From Rosellinia necatrix (Eukaryota; Ascomycota; Sordariomycetes; Xylariales; Xylariaceae): 64,000 nucleotides of DNA. The notes under the pieces were generated by a model that was not told the origin of the DNA, ran no database searches, and saw only the letters and a list, made by a program, of their open reading frames with translations. Every line of letters starts with the position of its first letter. Positions within the stretch are counted from its first letter, which is position 1. The stretch covers positions 4,378,001 to 4,442,000 of the forward strand of contig JAGYVD010000005.1 of assembly GCA_021209875.1 (NCBI GenBank), in the 5' to 3' direction. The translations under genes were made by a program, and so were the position numbers. Of the stretch, positions 13,001-26,219 are shown one piece after another.

Positions 13001-16000
13001 ACCGGGACGTCCTCCCTCGGTTAAATCTCAATACGAATAACGTCGAAGATATCTTCCCCGCCACGGCGTGCCAGCAGTGTGTTCTAGTTCATCAATCGTT
13101 GTTGCCCGGTAGCTCGCTCGCTCAGGTGACATATGAGTTGAGTACGGTCGGCAGCGCCCTCGATACGTCGCGCATCTGCAGTGCCTGGTACCAAGTCACG
13201 CAACAGCACCCCGCTATGCGAACTCTGTTTTCGCCTAGTGTCCTGACAGAGGGCCTCTACGATCAGGTCGTACTACGCAACCATTCCCCTAACATGTTGT
13301 TTATCGAATGTGAGGAGGTAAGGGGCGCAATGGCCGCGATCGGAAACGTCCCGCCTTTGCAACTCAAAGAAGGGATTCCTTGGCACCGACTCATTGTCTG
13401 CCAATCTGTTGGAAAGGCCTACCTGAAACTAGAGGTCAGCCAAGCCATCTGTGATGTAAGCTACGCTAGTCAACCTGAACCCCAGCCCCTTTTTTATCTT
13501 ATATTCTCATTCATCGTGTTTCCTCGGTGTGCTTAAATCTCTTGGTATTTTCTTATTTTTTTTTCCTCCGGTCTAAATCTAACCCACCATACAGGTCACA
13601 AGCATTGCTATCCTCTTTAACGAGCTCGAGCAAGTCTACTTTGAAGGACACGCAGCCACCATAAACCAACTCTCGTTCCCCGAGTACTATCAGCGCCTGA
13701 AGCTCACCTCATCGAGCGTCGGGTTTTGGAAAGAGAAGCTGCTAGACGTCAGACCCTGTCATTTCCCTCGTCTGCTTTCGGCCGGCACTACCATTGTTGA
13801 ATGGCAGACAATTCCCATTAATTTACAGATTCCCTTCCAACGTTTACATGATTTCGCGCGATTCTATAAAGTGGATAAGTCCACCATACTCCGAGTCGCA
13901 TGGGGGATTTTGTTACGAACATTCCTTGGTGTGCAAGATGTGTGCTTCGGGTACCGTACTTCGGGCCGGGACTTGCCTATCACAGGGCTTGAGAGTGCCA
14001 TCGGGCCATTTTCCAGAGTTCTAGTTGGTAGAACGCGTGCGCTAGCTAACCAGACCATCGTTCAACTCCTCCGAGATGCCCAACTTGAACACCGAAAAGC
14101 CCTGCAACATCAGCATGTACCCATGAGCATGATCGAGCATGAGGTCGGCACAAAGGGCAAGCGGCTCTTTAATACGTGTGTGTCGTTTAGCTATGAAGAT
14201 ATTTCCGCCCAAAGCCCGCCAAACCGCAAGCTGTCCCACAATAGCTCCATGCAAGCCTCCGAATACGACATCAACGTAGACTTTAGTGTTCACGGCGGTA
14301 ATCTGACAGTCATCGTAGGACACCGTATCCTCGCGCAGCAACAAGCCAACACCGTTGGTCACGTTCTTGGAAAGGCCGTCGAGACCATCCTCGAAAGTCC
14401 TAGCGCTACGGTAAAGGAGTCAGACCTATTCACGGTTCACGACCACAACCAAATATTAGCATGGAATAGCATGCCCCAAATCGACGTCCAAAGTGAACAT
14501 CTCACCACACTGATTTCCGCTCAGGCGTACAGGAACAGCGACATCCAAGCCGTGTGCAGCTTCGATGGAACACTGACTTACGCTGAACTTTGCAAGCTTG
14601 CTAGAGGCCTGGCTCAGTACATGCTGAACCTAGGTGTTCGGCCCCAGATGCCACTACCTGTCGTGGTTGATAAAAGTCGATGGGCTATAGTGGCCATGTT
14701 GGCTGTTTTAATGTGAGTGCTGCGCCCTAATACAAAAAAAGAAGAAGCTTACAATACCTCCCCCCCCTTCCTTGGCTAAATTTCCTTTTTAGGGTGGGTG
14801 GCATCTTAATACCTATCGACTCCGAGGCTACAGATATGTTCCCCTGGATCGTCCAGGTCATTCATCGGGGTATCATCTTGGCTTCAGACAGTGTTCGGAG
14901 CTACTTTGAAAGTTCAGGATGCCCTACTATCGCGGTGAACGAGCAGACTATCATGTCGCCGTATGTGCAAGCAGTCGAACTGCCGATGCCTATACCAACA
15001 AGACCACACGACATTGCTTGTATCTCCCTAGCTCTCACAAGCCCCAAGAGTTGTAAGGCCGTGTCATATAGTCACGGGGCCCTAGCCACTTCTTGTGCCG
15101 GTCAGGGCCCTACGCTAAGAATCAACCCGTCAAGCCGAGTAATGCAACTCTCCTCCTACAGCGTTGATGTCGCGTTGTCCGAAATCTTCACTACCCTCGT
15201 CAATGGGGGCTGCATCTGTATCCCCTCCTGCCATGAGAGGATTTCCGGTTTTACAGTAGCTGCGCAGCGTATGAGAGTGAACTGGACATACCTCACGCCA
15301 CCCCTCTCACGGAAGTTAGATCCCGACGCCCTGCCAGATATGGCCGTGGTTTGCTTTCGTGCTACGCACCTCGATGCCGAGATTTACTCACAGTGGGCAG
15401 GTAAAGCGAAAGTGGTCCTCGTCTATGGTTCCGCAGAAGCTTGCCCACTAGGCCTTTCGGCAACGGAGATGACAGGAACACTCGTAGTACCAGGTTTTGG
15501 CAACCCCTTCTGTGGAAATTTCTGGGTCGTGAGCCCAGAGGACCACAACCGACTCATGCCAGTTGGCTCCATCGGGGAGCTTGTCATTGGAGGAGCTACC
15601 CTTTCCAGCGCCAGCTCGTTGGATATGGAAAACCTGGATTTCGATATCCTCATCAGGAAGAGCATCGCTCGGGCCCAGTCCCTTCTCGAGCAATCTGGTA
15701 GTCGCCTTCTGAAGACAGGCCGCCTAGTACGCTACCGAGAAAAAGGCGAGATCGAATTCGTCATGCCAGACGGAGACAGGGGAGAAGTTAGAGGGAAGTC
15801 CTTCCGTGTGTCCGAAATTGAATCACAGCTTCGACAGTGCATTGGCGGAGGCGTGGACGTCGTTGTTGAAGCGGTTGCCTTTAACGATGCTAACTCGACT
15901 CCGGTCTTCACCGTGTTTCTCGAACTTGGAGATGAGTGGCTCGAGGGCAGAGATGATCTCACCAATCTTGACGATATGACACGACAGAGGCTATTTCATT

Positions 16001-18456
16001 ACAAACAAACAGTCAACTTAGCTCTTCGCGATGCGATTCCACTTCCATTGGCCTACGTCCCCGTCCGACGACTACCCCTGACACCCTCATTACGAGTAAA
16101 TAGGCGAGGCCTTCAGAAGTTGATCGCGGGCCTGTCGCGGCGGCAATTGTTGGCCCTGGCCGAGGTTCAGAACTTGCGCGATATGCCACCCGTTAGTTTC
16201 CAGCCGTTGCCCTTGACACAGGTGGAACAGCAAATGCGGGCTCTCTGGGCTCAAGTTTTGGCCATCGAGGATCAAACCTCCATAACAGCCAAGGACGGGT
16301 TTATGACGCTAGGTGGCGACATCGTGATGGGCCACCGCCTTGTTATTATATGTCGCCAACGAGGGATAGAAATCTCTATTCTCGACATTCTACAGAACCG
16401 CACCTTGTCTGAACTGTGTAAGGGGCTCGCCAGTTTCCAAATGCCTACAGCGAAGGCAGGCCCTGGTGCACCAAACGGCGCAGCACAGGCGTTGACGGCG
16501 CCGAAATTAGGTTCCGACAGGAGCGTCATTGAGGATGTATCGGAAGCGTCTTCTCTTCAGACCATGTTCGTCGAATCTGCCATGTTACAGGCACGAGGCA
16601 ATGTGTCCTACTTCATCCTCAGCGCTACAGGATACCTCGATTGGCACAAACTTGAAAACGCATGTTTTATGTTGACCAAAGCTCATCCTATCTTGCGCAC
16701 AGCATTTGTATCTCATAACCGTCAGGTTTACCAGACGGTTCTTCGGTCTCACCGACCCGAGTTTTTACGATACCAATGCCAAAACTGGCGTTTGAATAGC
16801 CAAGCCATGAAGCTTATCAAGCGAGATCAGCCACTGCCTATCGACTTCCGCCGGCCCGTCACCAAGTTCTCATTCCTCGACGCGGGCAAGAGCTCTATCC
16901 TGGTAATGCGGCTCTCACGCGCCCAATACGACGATCTCTCGATCCCTATCTTGGTCCGTGACCTCGGCCGCTTCTACCGACAAACCGGCCCCATCACGCA
17001 AGGCACTGGTTTCTGTGAGGTGATCAGAGCGGTGCGCTCTACTTACGCTAGCGGAGCTACGGAATATTGGCGGTCTCTTCTCGAAGGCGCATCTATAACG
17101 CAAGTTGTCTCGCAGCCTTCGCTGCCGGTCGCAAATTCGAGCCCGAAGACGCTGCAGCAAAAGATCCCTATCGGATCTTTACAGGACTTCGATATCCCTT
17201 TTGAATCCATCTTGAAAGGTGCCTGGGCCATTGTATTGTCGAACTTGTCTGGCACTGATGACGTCGTGTTTGGCCATATGGTTGAGGGTAGGCATTTGAG
17301 TCTAGCCAACGGCCAAACCATCTCCAGCGTCGTTGGGCCCAAGGGCAATGTAATACCTGTTCGAACGAAGATACCGGATTTTCGCGTCGCCCCCCTCGAA
17401 TATTTCAAAAATATACAGAGCCAATACGTCGATAGTATTCCTTACGAAAACCTACAGACAGCCGACGTTATCCAGAATTGTACGATATGGCCGTCTTGGA
17501 CTCGCTTCAGCACTGTCGTCCACCACCAGAGACAGTCGGAACGCTACAAGTTCCTCAATTTCACCATCGGCGAGGCTACTTGTACGCTTGATATGATAGG
17601 TTTGAGCCACGAGGACTCGGATGTTTTCGTTCAGACTATCATGGCCGGTGCGAAACACGTCGAGGTATCCGTCACCTTTTGTGACAAGAAAATCCAATCC
17701 TTTTTCGCCGAGGAAGTTTTGAGGATGCTCTGCTCCACCATATCCGTTCTCACTAATCCCGACTTCGTGATGGACCCAATGATGCTAAAAGGGCTCAACG
17801 ACAGCTATACGACCCCGCGCATCCCACTGCCAGCACCCAAGCGCGAAAGCAGCGTCCTCTCCCCCGTTGTATCGGTCGATCCGGACCACTCTCGAACCGC
17901 CCACAGCATCATTGCCACCGCCTGGGATACCGTCTTTGGCCCACAGACCCTTGAGGTAGCCGATATCCGGTCGGTGCCCTTCTACGAGATCTGGGGCGCC
18001 CATATGCCGGCGGCTGAGTTAGCCCGCTACTACACGCAGAAGGTGCCACGGTTCCCCGGATTTAAAGAAAGCGTCTACACGACGGAGGAGATCATCGACC
18101 ACCCAACCATGATGCAGCAGTACGAGCTGATTATTGCAAAGCAGCAAGAGACGCAGCTACGGCGCCATACGAGTTTCTTAAAACGCAACCCTTCACGCAA
18201 CCAATCAACGCGCAATCCATCAACGTGGGGAAAGAATTTCCGGAAGCTCACCGTGGGGACGGGAACCGGAACGAACGACACCACGCCAAATACCCTCTCT
18301 GCGCCTCCAAGGCTCCATCCGCATCGTGGGTTAAATCCCCACGGAAAGGATTCATTCGAGTCACTTTCAACACTCGGCAGCATAGCTGATGACCGCGAAC
18401 GCATTTCTTCTCCGCCTACATCAGCTGATGGTGCCCATAGGAAGATAGCGTACTGA
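10066..18456 (+). CDS. Degenerate NRPS-like megaprotein, three exons, about 2,723 aa
   Basis: Inferred exons are 10066-13455, 13595-14712 and 14793-18456. The first in-frame ATG is 10066. Domains in order: a disordered acidic N-terminus (1-310); the C-terminal part only of an adenylation (A) domain (about 311-430); a carrier (T) domain (435-505); an epimerisation (E) domain (517-970); a condensation (C) domain (989-1400); an A domain (1408-1953); T (1970-2045); C (2080-2500); a terminal T-like domain (2540-2610); and a basic tail. Catalytic motifs are lost. The three T sites read GGD-P465, GGD-I2013 and WGA-H2573 where a Ser is expected. C1 has SQAICDV (1125-1131) for HHxxxDG and C2 has SRAQYDD (R2212 for the His). 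The A domain lacks the Gly-rich A3 loop (LTSPKSCKA), has TGRL for TGDL, and has no A10 lysine. Only E keeps HHLVVDL (653-659), but its EGHGRE motif is QEHERA (783-788). There is no thioesterase or reductase domain. The frame is intact over 8 kb, so this is not a decaying pseudogene. A non-biosynthetic role is an inference. Confidence 0.85.
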
Positions 18457-19310
18457 GAATCGACCTTGCTTGCCTTTAGGGTGAAATGCCGTTCCCCAAT
18501 ACGTGGCGTAGGATAACGAAACAGCCTCTATTTTATATCTTGGGCCAGTCGGTTTTTATAGCGACACATTTCCTTTTCATGATATAAGTAGACACAACGA
18601 CTCATGAGTACGAACTCTCAAGCATGGTTAGCGAGTTTCCGGATGCATAGAAGCCGATGAAAAGCAGGGTTCTTCAGATTTATATTGGGTGCCATTGATT
18701 TATTCAGAAACCCCCAGTCGGAAGCCATTATTATCCAGGTTTACTACGCTATATTGGAACGTTTTGGGCATTATCTCTTTCTCGTAGTTCTATGATACCC
18801 ATCGGCTCCTTGGAATAGATAAATATTGGTCGGTTTGGCAAAATGGCGTTTGCGTTTTCGGGCGTCATATTTCTATGGTACGTAGATTGATAGAAATTTA
18901 TCTTGATGCCAACCCTGCCACCTCTATCTGCCACCCTAGCTCGTTGGATTCTTGGATGGCATGTGACAAATAAATAAGCGAGGGGTGGTATAAAGATGAG
19001 AGATTTCCGTGTGTAGTTTTTACAGATATGCATATTTATTAGCAGCCTCAAACCGAAATCTATATCTTCCTTTAAATATGCATGCCTGATTCAACCATAG
19101 TTGGTAAACTTGTTTGCTTATTATGGTTCGTGCTTGCGGTCCCCTCCATGAACTCTGTTGGCAGTGTAATACGAATCCAAACAAAATTTATATCGTCAAC
19201 CCCATGTCAACCCCAACCACACTCCTCCCCCAAAATAAAAAAATAAAAAATAAAAAAAAAGGGTGGGGGGAATGATAATATCAGGGTCCCTAAGATATTG
19301 AATTATTTAT
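18457..19310. other. Non-coding 3' region of the NRPS-like gene
   Basis: Fairly AT-rich, with an A-rich run around 19235-19262. It probably holds the NRPS-like 3'UTR and the 3' end of the converging small gene. No coding signal was seen. Confidence 0.5.
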
Positions 19311-19592
19311 CTACCGATAAGCGGCGAATAAAGCCGACATGCGAGGTTTCCCCATGACAGGCAGATTCAGGGGCCGCAGTCTATAAATCATCCGCTGGCA
19401 CTGCTCCTCCGCCCGCCGCGCCTGGTCGCACTCCTCACACATCTGGCCCCTGCGGATGGCATCGCGATTCACGCTCCTGGGGACACATGGTCTCCCGCTC
19501 TGGTTCGCCCGGCACCGCACGATGTGCGGCCTGCGGTTGAACCCCCGCGAGCAGACGTAGCAGAAGTCGTACGCTTCGCCGACCCAACACAT
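19311..19592 (-). CDS. Small Cys-rich hypothetical protein with two CxxC motifs
   Basis: A single-exon reading frame of 93 aa, starting at an ATG (19592-19590 on the minus strand). I do not recognise the family. It has eight Cys. C11-x2-C14 and C52-x2-C55 look like two halves of a zinc knuckle or ribbon, with C2, C27, C36 and C65 in addition. It is rich in Arg. It has no signal peptide or membrane segment, so an intracellular zinc-binding protein is more likely than a secreted effector. It converges on the NRPS-like gene with about 850 bp between the ends. It stands out from the surrounding random ORFs by its ordered Cys spacing and lack of low complexity, but it could still be a chance ORF. 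Confidence 0.4.
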   Translation of the reverse strand: MCWVGEAYDFCYVCSRGFNRRPHIVRCRANQSGRPCVPRSVNRDAIRRGQMCEECDQARRAEEQCQRMIYRLRPLNLPVMGKPRMSALFAAYR

Positions 19593-21918
19593 CTTTTCTG
19601 TCCCGTTTTCCTCCCGTCTTCGTATCTTCTTGTCGTCGTTGTTGTGATTTATGCCCAGTCAGTCCTGTATCATGTCAAGCTCCCATTCACGGATTACCTC
19701 GCGAAACCGAACAAAATAGATATTCGGGAAGGTCAGCCTAGGAATAGGAAGGCAAGGAAAGAAACAGATCAACAATCTGGGGGGTGGTGATAGAACAGAA
19801 GGTCTCGGTTTCGGACTCTAGTCGACCCAAACGGAATACATCGCAACCAGTTGGTCCCGGGAATGGAGGTATTTATTATGTCGGCTCAACCGCCTTTGTT
19901 TCGTTAGAGTCGTTATGTCTCAAAGAAGCGAACAGTTGCAGCAGAACAATACCGTCATAACGCTCGTCAAAGGACTCTGACTTGCTGCTTGTCGTTTAAC
20001 ATCTGACAACAACCACATTGTCTGGCCGGTCTTTACGAGGAACTGGGAGGTCGTTCCTTTAGAGCGGGACTTTTCTCCCTGGTTGCCCGGGTGTTATGCC
20101 ATACTCACAACAGCAGCAACCTAGTGAAAACAGAACCCCCGTCAGTATTATGATGATTGATAAGGAGAGCCGTGTTAATTTGCTCATTGGAGTGCATCAC
20201 ATCACCGCTTCGACCCGCCTTTACGGAGTTGGCCATGCGCGTCCGTTTGTCGGGGTCTAGTGGTTGTCTACGATATCTATACTGGGGAAATTCCAAGATT
20301 CGCTTACCAATGCTTAGCAACATGGGAAAGGATGATCGAGGTTGCAGTCTCAACTGTACAATACAAGCGACCTTAGGCGAACAGTTTCTCGTCGGCTTAG
20401 TAGATAATATTCCTTCTGTCCTTCGTCGACACTGGTGGTGCTGTGGTACAGTACTATGATCTTGTTGAGTGACAAAGGAATTGTCATAAAATTAAATCCA
20501 TGTTACAAGTCTTCAAGTCACTTACAAGGTCGGAAGAAACATAAGTTTATACAGCAACGGAATGTGTACCATTGGGTCTAGTATCGGCTTAAATAATAGT
20601 AGTACCCATTCTTATGTCTCTGGTCGTGCATCCGATATCAAGATCTTTGGTGAGCTCAGACAACAGGGCCTGGGTCTCGTCAGGTTCTTGAGAGATATTC
20701 CATTTATGCACCCCAGCTAGGGAGCCGCCTGTACAAAGCGTGATGGTTGGTCTTATTTGCTTGTAGCCAGTGTAGCTTCTGGGCCGTTTGCCCTTCGGCC
20801 AATGCACCTCGTAGAGCAAACAAACTATGAGCGGCCCCTCCCATCGGATCGCTTTATTCAAACCCAAGATTTAGTAGCATTGGGGCTGGGCACTACATCC
20901 AAAGGAGATTACAGTACCTAGAACAAGTCGTGTTTGTAGTTGTTGCGAAGGCTTACGATTTCGCCGATCATGGATAAGGGGCGCCACCTCTGAACCGGCC
21001 GCCCATGTCACAACAGTCTCCGATATTTACCATTGGCCGGATGAAGTTCCTGCAGCCGTCAGCGGCGGCGAGTCTTATCAGACCAATCTCTCACACAGTA
21101 TGCGCCTCATCAGCGCCGGAGGTCCATTTTCGATGACGACAAATGCCCTAGCCGTAACGAGGTCCCAGACTAACTGCTATAGGTCACGATCGATCTAAGC
21201 TATCAGTTGGCCACGTCAAACGAGGAATTGGATACGATCACGTTCATGCTTGCGGAATCAAGTCGCGGTCACCGGCCAGTCAGAAGCTCAGCCACAACCA
21301 ATAGAAAGGCAGATAGAGGCTATGAGGCTATGTCGGGAGTAGCCCCGGCATCGGCGCCGTGCCGTGCGATACGAGAACAGACACGCCAAGTCTAGCCATG
21401 GGCTCGCCCGAAAACGGAAGGGGAACGGGTAACCTCGAAGGCTTCCAGGAAGGTTGGTTGCCGGTTCCCTTAGAGCACCTGTGCGAAAACCGGAACTGAT
21501 CCGGCCTGTGTGGTCCTTCTTCCCTTGGTGGCGCCATCTTGCCGAACCGCGGGAAGAAAGTCGAGTGCCGCGCGCGAAGAGCACGCTAACTTATCATCGG
21601 TCTACCAGAGTGGCGACTGGATGGCGACAGTGGCTCCTCCGAGAACAGGCAGAGCGTCATGCCGGTCCGGCTCGATCACGACCGAAAGTTGGTAGAGTCA
21701 GTCGACGGCACGTGCGAGCCGGCGAACGACGGAGCTCGGGAGTGGCCCCTTTTGCCACACATCCCCGGCGCTGCGGCTATCTGCGCTGGGGGAGCCTCTG
21801 AGGCCAGAGGCGGGAAGCCGGTAAATAAGGCTGTAGGTAGCATCTGGGCTATAGCGGTATGACAAATTGATTGTCTGGGCGGTGGTTTGCGGGGCGGTGG
21901 TGCCTTACCCAATATGAA

Positions 21919-21950
21919 GTTGTTGTTGTTGTTGTTGTTGTTGTTATTGT
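21919..21950. repeat. (GTT)n trinucleotide repeat
   Basis: About ten GTT units, decaying to GTTATTGTTCTT at the 3' end. Confidence 0.9.
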
Positions 21951-24070
21951 TCTTGTAGTCGTCGTGTTGTTTCCCCGAGTACGCACAGTGAAGGGGTCTG
22001 GATAGACCGGCGACGAGCAAGGGGAAGCCGGGCGCGCGTACATCGTTCACTAAAGTCGGACGAGGAAGCGGCCAATAAGTTACAGCAGCAACTCTGACGG
22101 TAAAGGGACGACGGACGAACTGGGAACTGCCAGCCGAACGAACACGAGGTATGTACTTAAGTAGTTAGAATAACAGTCGCTCAACTGTAGTTTGTAGTTG
22201 GCGTTTTGTGCAAGTATAACTAACCAATCGATTGCCGCAGACCATGGACCACCTTGATATCGCGGGACGTGCTCAGACTGGATAGTTAACGGTGCTAAGG
22301 GGTGCCCCGTTCCCAATGAAACGAAACGGTTATCGTTCCGCGGCTGCGGTGACGGTGACGGGGAGGGGGGTTCCATGATGTAAAATTGGAAATTGGAATC
22401 CTCCTGGTCTCTCGAGCCTGTGATTCGTTGGTCAGTAACTATGCTATGCTAACTGCTTGATAAGAGGTAACTAGCGCAAACTACACTAGCATCATGACCC
22501 ACTACGCAACCGTTCGGTGATGTTTGTCGACTAGTTTGACGGAATCTGGACTATCTTGAGCAGTGAGGTACATATGTACTAAATATGGATGTACTTGTAT
22601 ATTGTACACATGTAAGGCACCGAAGACCGCCAGAGAAAGCAGCCACATAAGTGTACCAACGTAACGATAAGTATGGTATTGTGTGGTGCAGACAGAAAGA
22701 GCAGTTGTCGTATAATGTCGTATAACAAGGCGCCGGCGGCGACTAACTCTCCGGGCCGCCCTATTGCTGATAATTACGCATGTATGATACATATGTATAA
22801 TACATATGTATGATACAGATGCCTAACTAGTCAGGTGTCTTGGTCGTCATAGCCGAGGCAGCGGCTGGACCAACAATACAACAAGATTGGGTGTAAGCGA
22901 CAAAAGCCCCCTAAATAGAACCCCTGAGTCTTGGTGGCTGAAGGTACATATATCCACACACACACCACACACACATATATACATTACATAGTTATAACTA
23001 GTTAGAGGTTGATTTCAATAATGGTGGATGGCTATAGAAACGCATTTGTTTTTTTTGTTTCTGTTTTCTATGTATAAAATCTAACAATATGAACCGATTT
23101 GGGATATGTTACACTAGCAATATATTCCTCTGAAACGTCCGCTTGACAACATGTTTATGAGCCTACGTGTCACGCCCCGCGACGGCTCTACGATGTCTCA
23201 CACGATGTCTCCTGACTTAGATCGCTTGGTTACTACCGTATGTACCCGTATTCATGTACATATGTATTATGTATCATGTATGAGCAAACCGAGAGCCCGG
23301 GATGGCGGATTCGACACGACGCACGCGACACTGTTGTTGTCGTTCTGGAGCATTGGCACGAGCATTGGCATGAACATTGGCAGGACATCGGCGCATTGGC
23401 ACTTCCAAGTTCCTGGCGAGGATTGGCGAAGCCTTATAATGAGGGTAAGCCCCTCGCGCGGAGCTTCTTTCAGATCGGGTGCGACCACCGACTTGCCTAC
23501 CCTAGACTAATATCTACGTAGTGTAGTATGTAGTGTACACCACATACCTTTAGTAGTTACTTGTAGTAGTGTATGGTGTTGGGCGGCATGGGATAGCCAG
23601 CGCTCTGGCCAGTCATCTCCAGTCCTCATCGCGTCAGTCAGCTCGAGCGCTATTACGTACGAGATCACCTGGCACAGGGATTTCAGCCGCGCTACACCAC
23701 GGATACAGCACTGTAGTGTAGTTCCCCATCCTCTCCCCCTCCCCCCCCGTCTTCCCCATTCCTCTACCTACCCATTCCAGTTCTCCAGCTCGCCGGCACA
23801 GCGCTTGACTTCCCACGATGCATCTGTATCCCGCCACGCCTCGATTCAGATGCGGATTTTGTGGAGGTTAGAGCCCTTACCCCATTCCCATCATCCCGGG
23901 GTTCGAGAACGTCGAGCAACATGTGTTGGGACCGGGCGAACGACACGCCACGCCGACTAACCCGTCTAGCGCTTACTGCCTGATCCTTGCCTGTCGCCAG
24001 TGTTCTGTCGGCCCATCCCTCCCCTCGAACATCTTCACTGAATACATAGTTACTGCGTACATACATTCTA

Positions 24071-24073
<3 letters not shown>

Positions 24074-24101
<28 letters not shown>
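24074..24101. repeat. (CT)n microsatellite
   Basis: About 14 uninterrupted CT units. Confidence 0.95.
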
Positions 24102-24102
<1 letters not shown>

Positions 24103-26219
24103 CGCTCTAGTCCAGAAGCTGTAGAATCACCGGGGAAGCAACCCCCCCCTTCGTTATCTAACATCACGAAGACCCTTGCGATTCCCGACACTAGCGTAGC
24201 TGTAGTGTATGTACATACGTACTTATAATGTATTATGGGGAGGTGTTTTGCCACCCGGCTCGCCTTCACGTGTACGATTATCTACGAAGTAGCTAGCGGA
24301 CGTAGTGGATGCCTGTCTAACTAACGATCTAACTAACCGTTCGGGGCCGTTCTGCGATGTACGGTAACGCGCGTTGGGATTCTGCAAACTTCCTGATATG
24401 TACATACATGAAGTGTGTTTGTAGGTGGTTACTTACATGCCTACATAGGCCAACGGTTGGTTGTTAGTTGTCGCTCACGATACGCAAGGTAATGCAACTC
24501 GTTAGAAGTACACGACCATATTGGAGGACTCCTACAATCCCCCCTCCTCCTCTCATCGAAACCCCCCCCCTTCCCGTATCCCTCCGTTCGGTGTTATTTA
24601 GTCTGCCGTGTGCCGGTTACGCCGACGATGGTCCTACGGCACAGCGCGCGGCCAAGACAGCCCTTGTGACAGCGGCTGAGGCGTTGCTTACACAGAGACG
24701 CGCCAACTAAGCTCTGCCTCCGGTCTCCAGCGAAGGCTTCTTCCCGCCGCCCATCGCTCTTCCAGAAGGCTTCTTCGAGATTGCTTTTCTCTGCCTAGTT
24801 TGGGCCATCGGCGCATCTTAGCCCCAAGCGGAAGGTGTTTCAAAGCAATGGCCAATAAATGCCCGGTTGGGACGCGGACGGTGTTGGCGCTAATATCGCC
24901 AGGTCTTGGTTCTGCAAGTAGTGCGGAGAATTCGGATTTGGAAAGTCTCTAGAAGTCCTTCCCAGTCCCCTGTCCCCCCCCCATTCCGCTCTTCTCTCTT
25001 TCATTTAGCACTTAGTGTAGACCTCGTTCCCTTCTTCCTCCTCTTCCTCCTCCTTTACCCCCCTTCTTCCCCTGTCCCTCGAAAGAGCGGAGCGCCAAGG
25101 GCCAGCTAGTACCCTTGTATGGTATCTTGGCTGGACGCTAAGGGGAGTATACAATTCCTCCTATATATCGCTAATTTCGAAAAGATAAGGAATATGTCTT
25201 GGGACGATTCTGGAGGCAAAAGATGGGTAGATGGCCGGCTTGCTGCTCCGCTCTGCTTGCTCTCATCGTCCGTCGAGCTGTCGGATCAGCCGAGCGCTGC
25301 TGTCGACCGCCACCTGAGGACACGGGCGCACCCAAGACGGCCCCTATGGTGATACTCGATTGGCTCTCCTCTCTCACCCAGCATGGTCTTCCTTTTTTAG
25401 TCGCCACGTGCAAGGCATGCAAATGCAGGTCTTTGTTTGCGCACCCGCCGTCCCGAATCGACACCGAGCCGTAATGCTTAGATATCTAATGTAATGTGAC
25501 TGAATGGACGCGAACACGCCGCCAGCATCCCTCCCCCTCTCCCAGCAGCGCGCCCCCCCCCGACTCTTACGGATGATCCGTATGATACGTCACATGCTTC
25601 ACATGCCATGCTATGATCCTATGTACATGTGTAACGGTATTCATCATCACGCATGGGTACCACTAGTCTGCGAAACGGTCTTATTCTTATCTCTAGTAGT
25701 GGAACTATCCCCACAAACGCTAGAAGACCGTGCATCGTGTGTTTAATGAATGCATACCTAACTCGGGCTAGTGCACTACCGTCGGTCTGTATTGTACGTG
25801 TGTAGCAGTTATCATAGGATGGGTGTGCTTTGGTTGGTATCCGAGACTGGGACATGCCGATGTACTATACATTAACTAGTCGGAATAGGACTCTCTGAAG
25901 TCCGAAGTGACTTCAACACATACATACATTCATTCATTCCTACCTACCTATCTATGCTTTGGTTTTGGTTGCTACGCTTCTGCCTATGCAGGACTTACCT
26001 ACCTGCCGGCACTCGTCTTTTCAAATCAAGTCTCGGCTACAACGTAGCCAAGGAAGAGAAGAAAAGAAAAGAAAAGGAAGCAAAGCCGTATGGATGAGGA
26101 GATTCGAGTTGTGCTGGGTATAACTAGTAGCTGTCCTGGACCCCTACAAAGCACTTGGGTCCCAAAGAACTTTTGGATACATACTTACAAGTAGTTATGC
26201 TTGGGTGGCAATACGGCTC

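Noticed and set aside
20589..20867. 92-codon minus-strand ORF with normal composition
   Set aside because: It looks protein-like but has no recognisable family, partner exon or conserved motif, so it was not listed as a gene.
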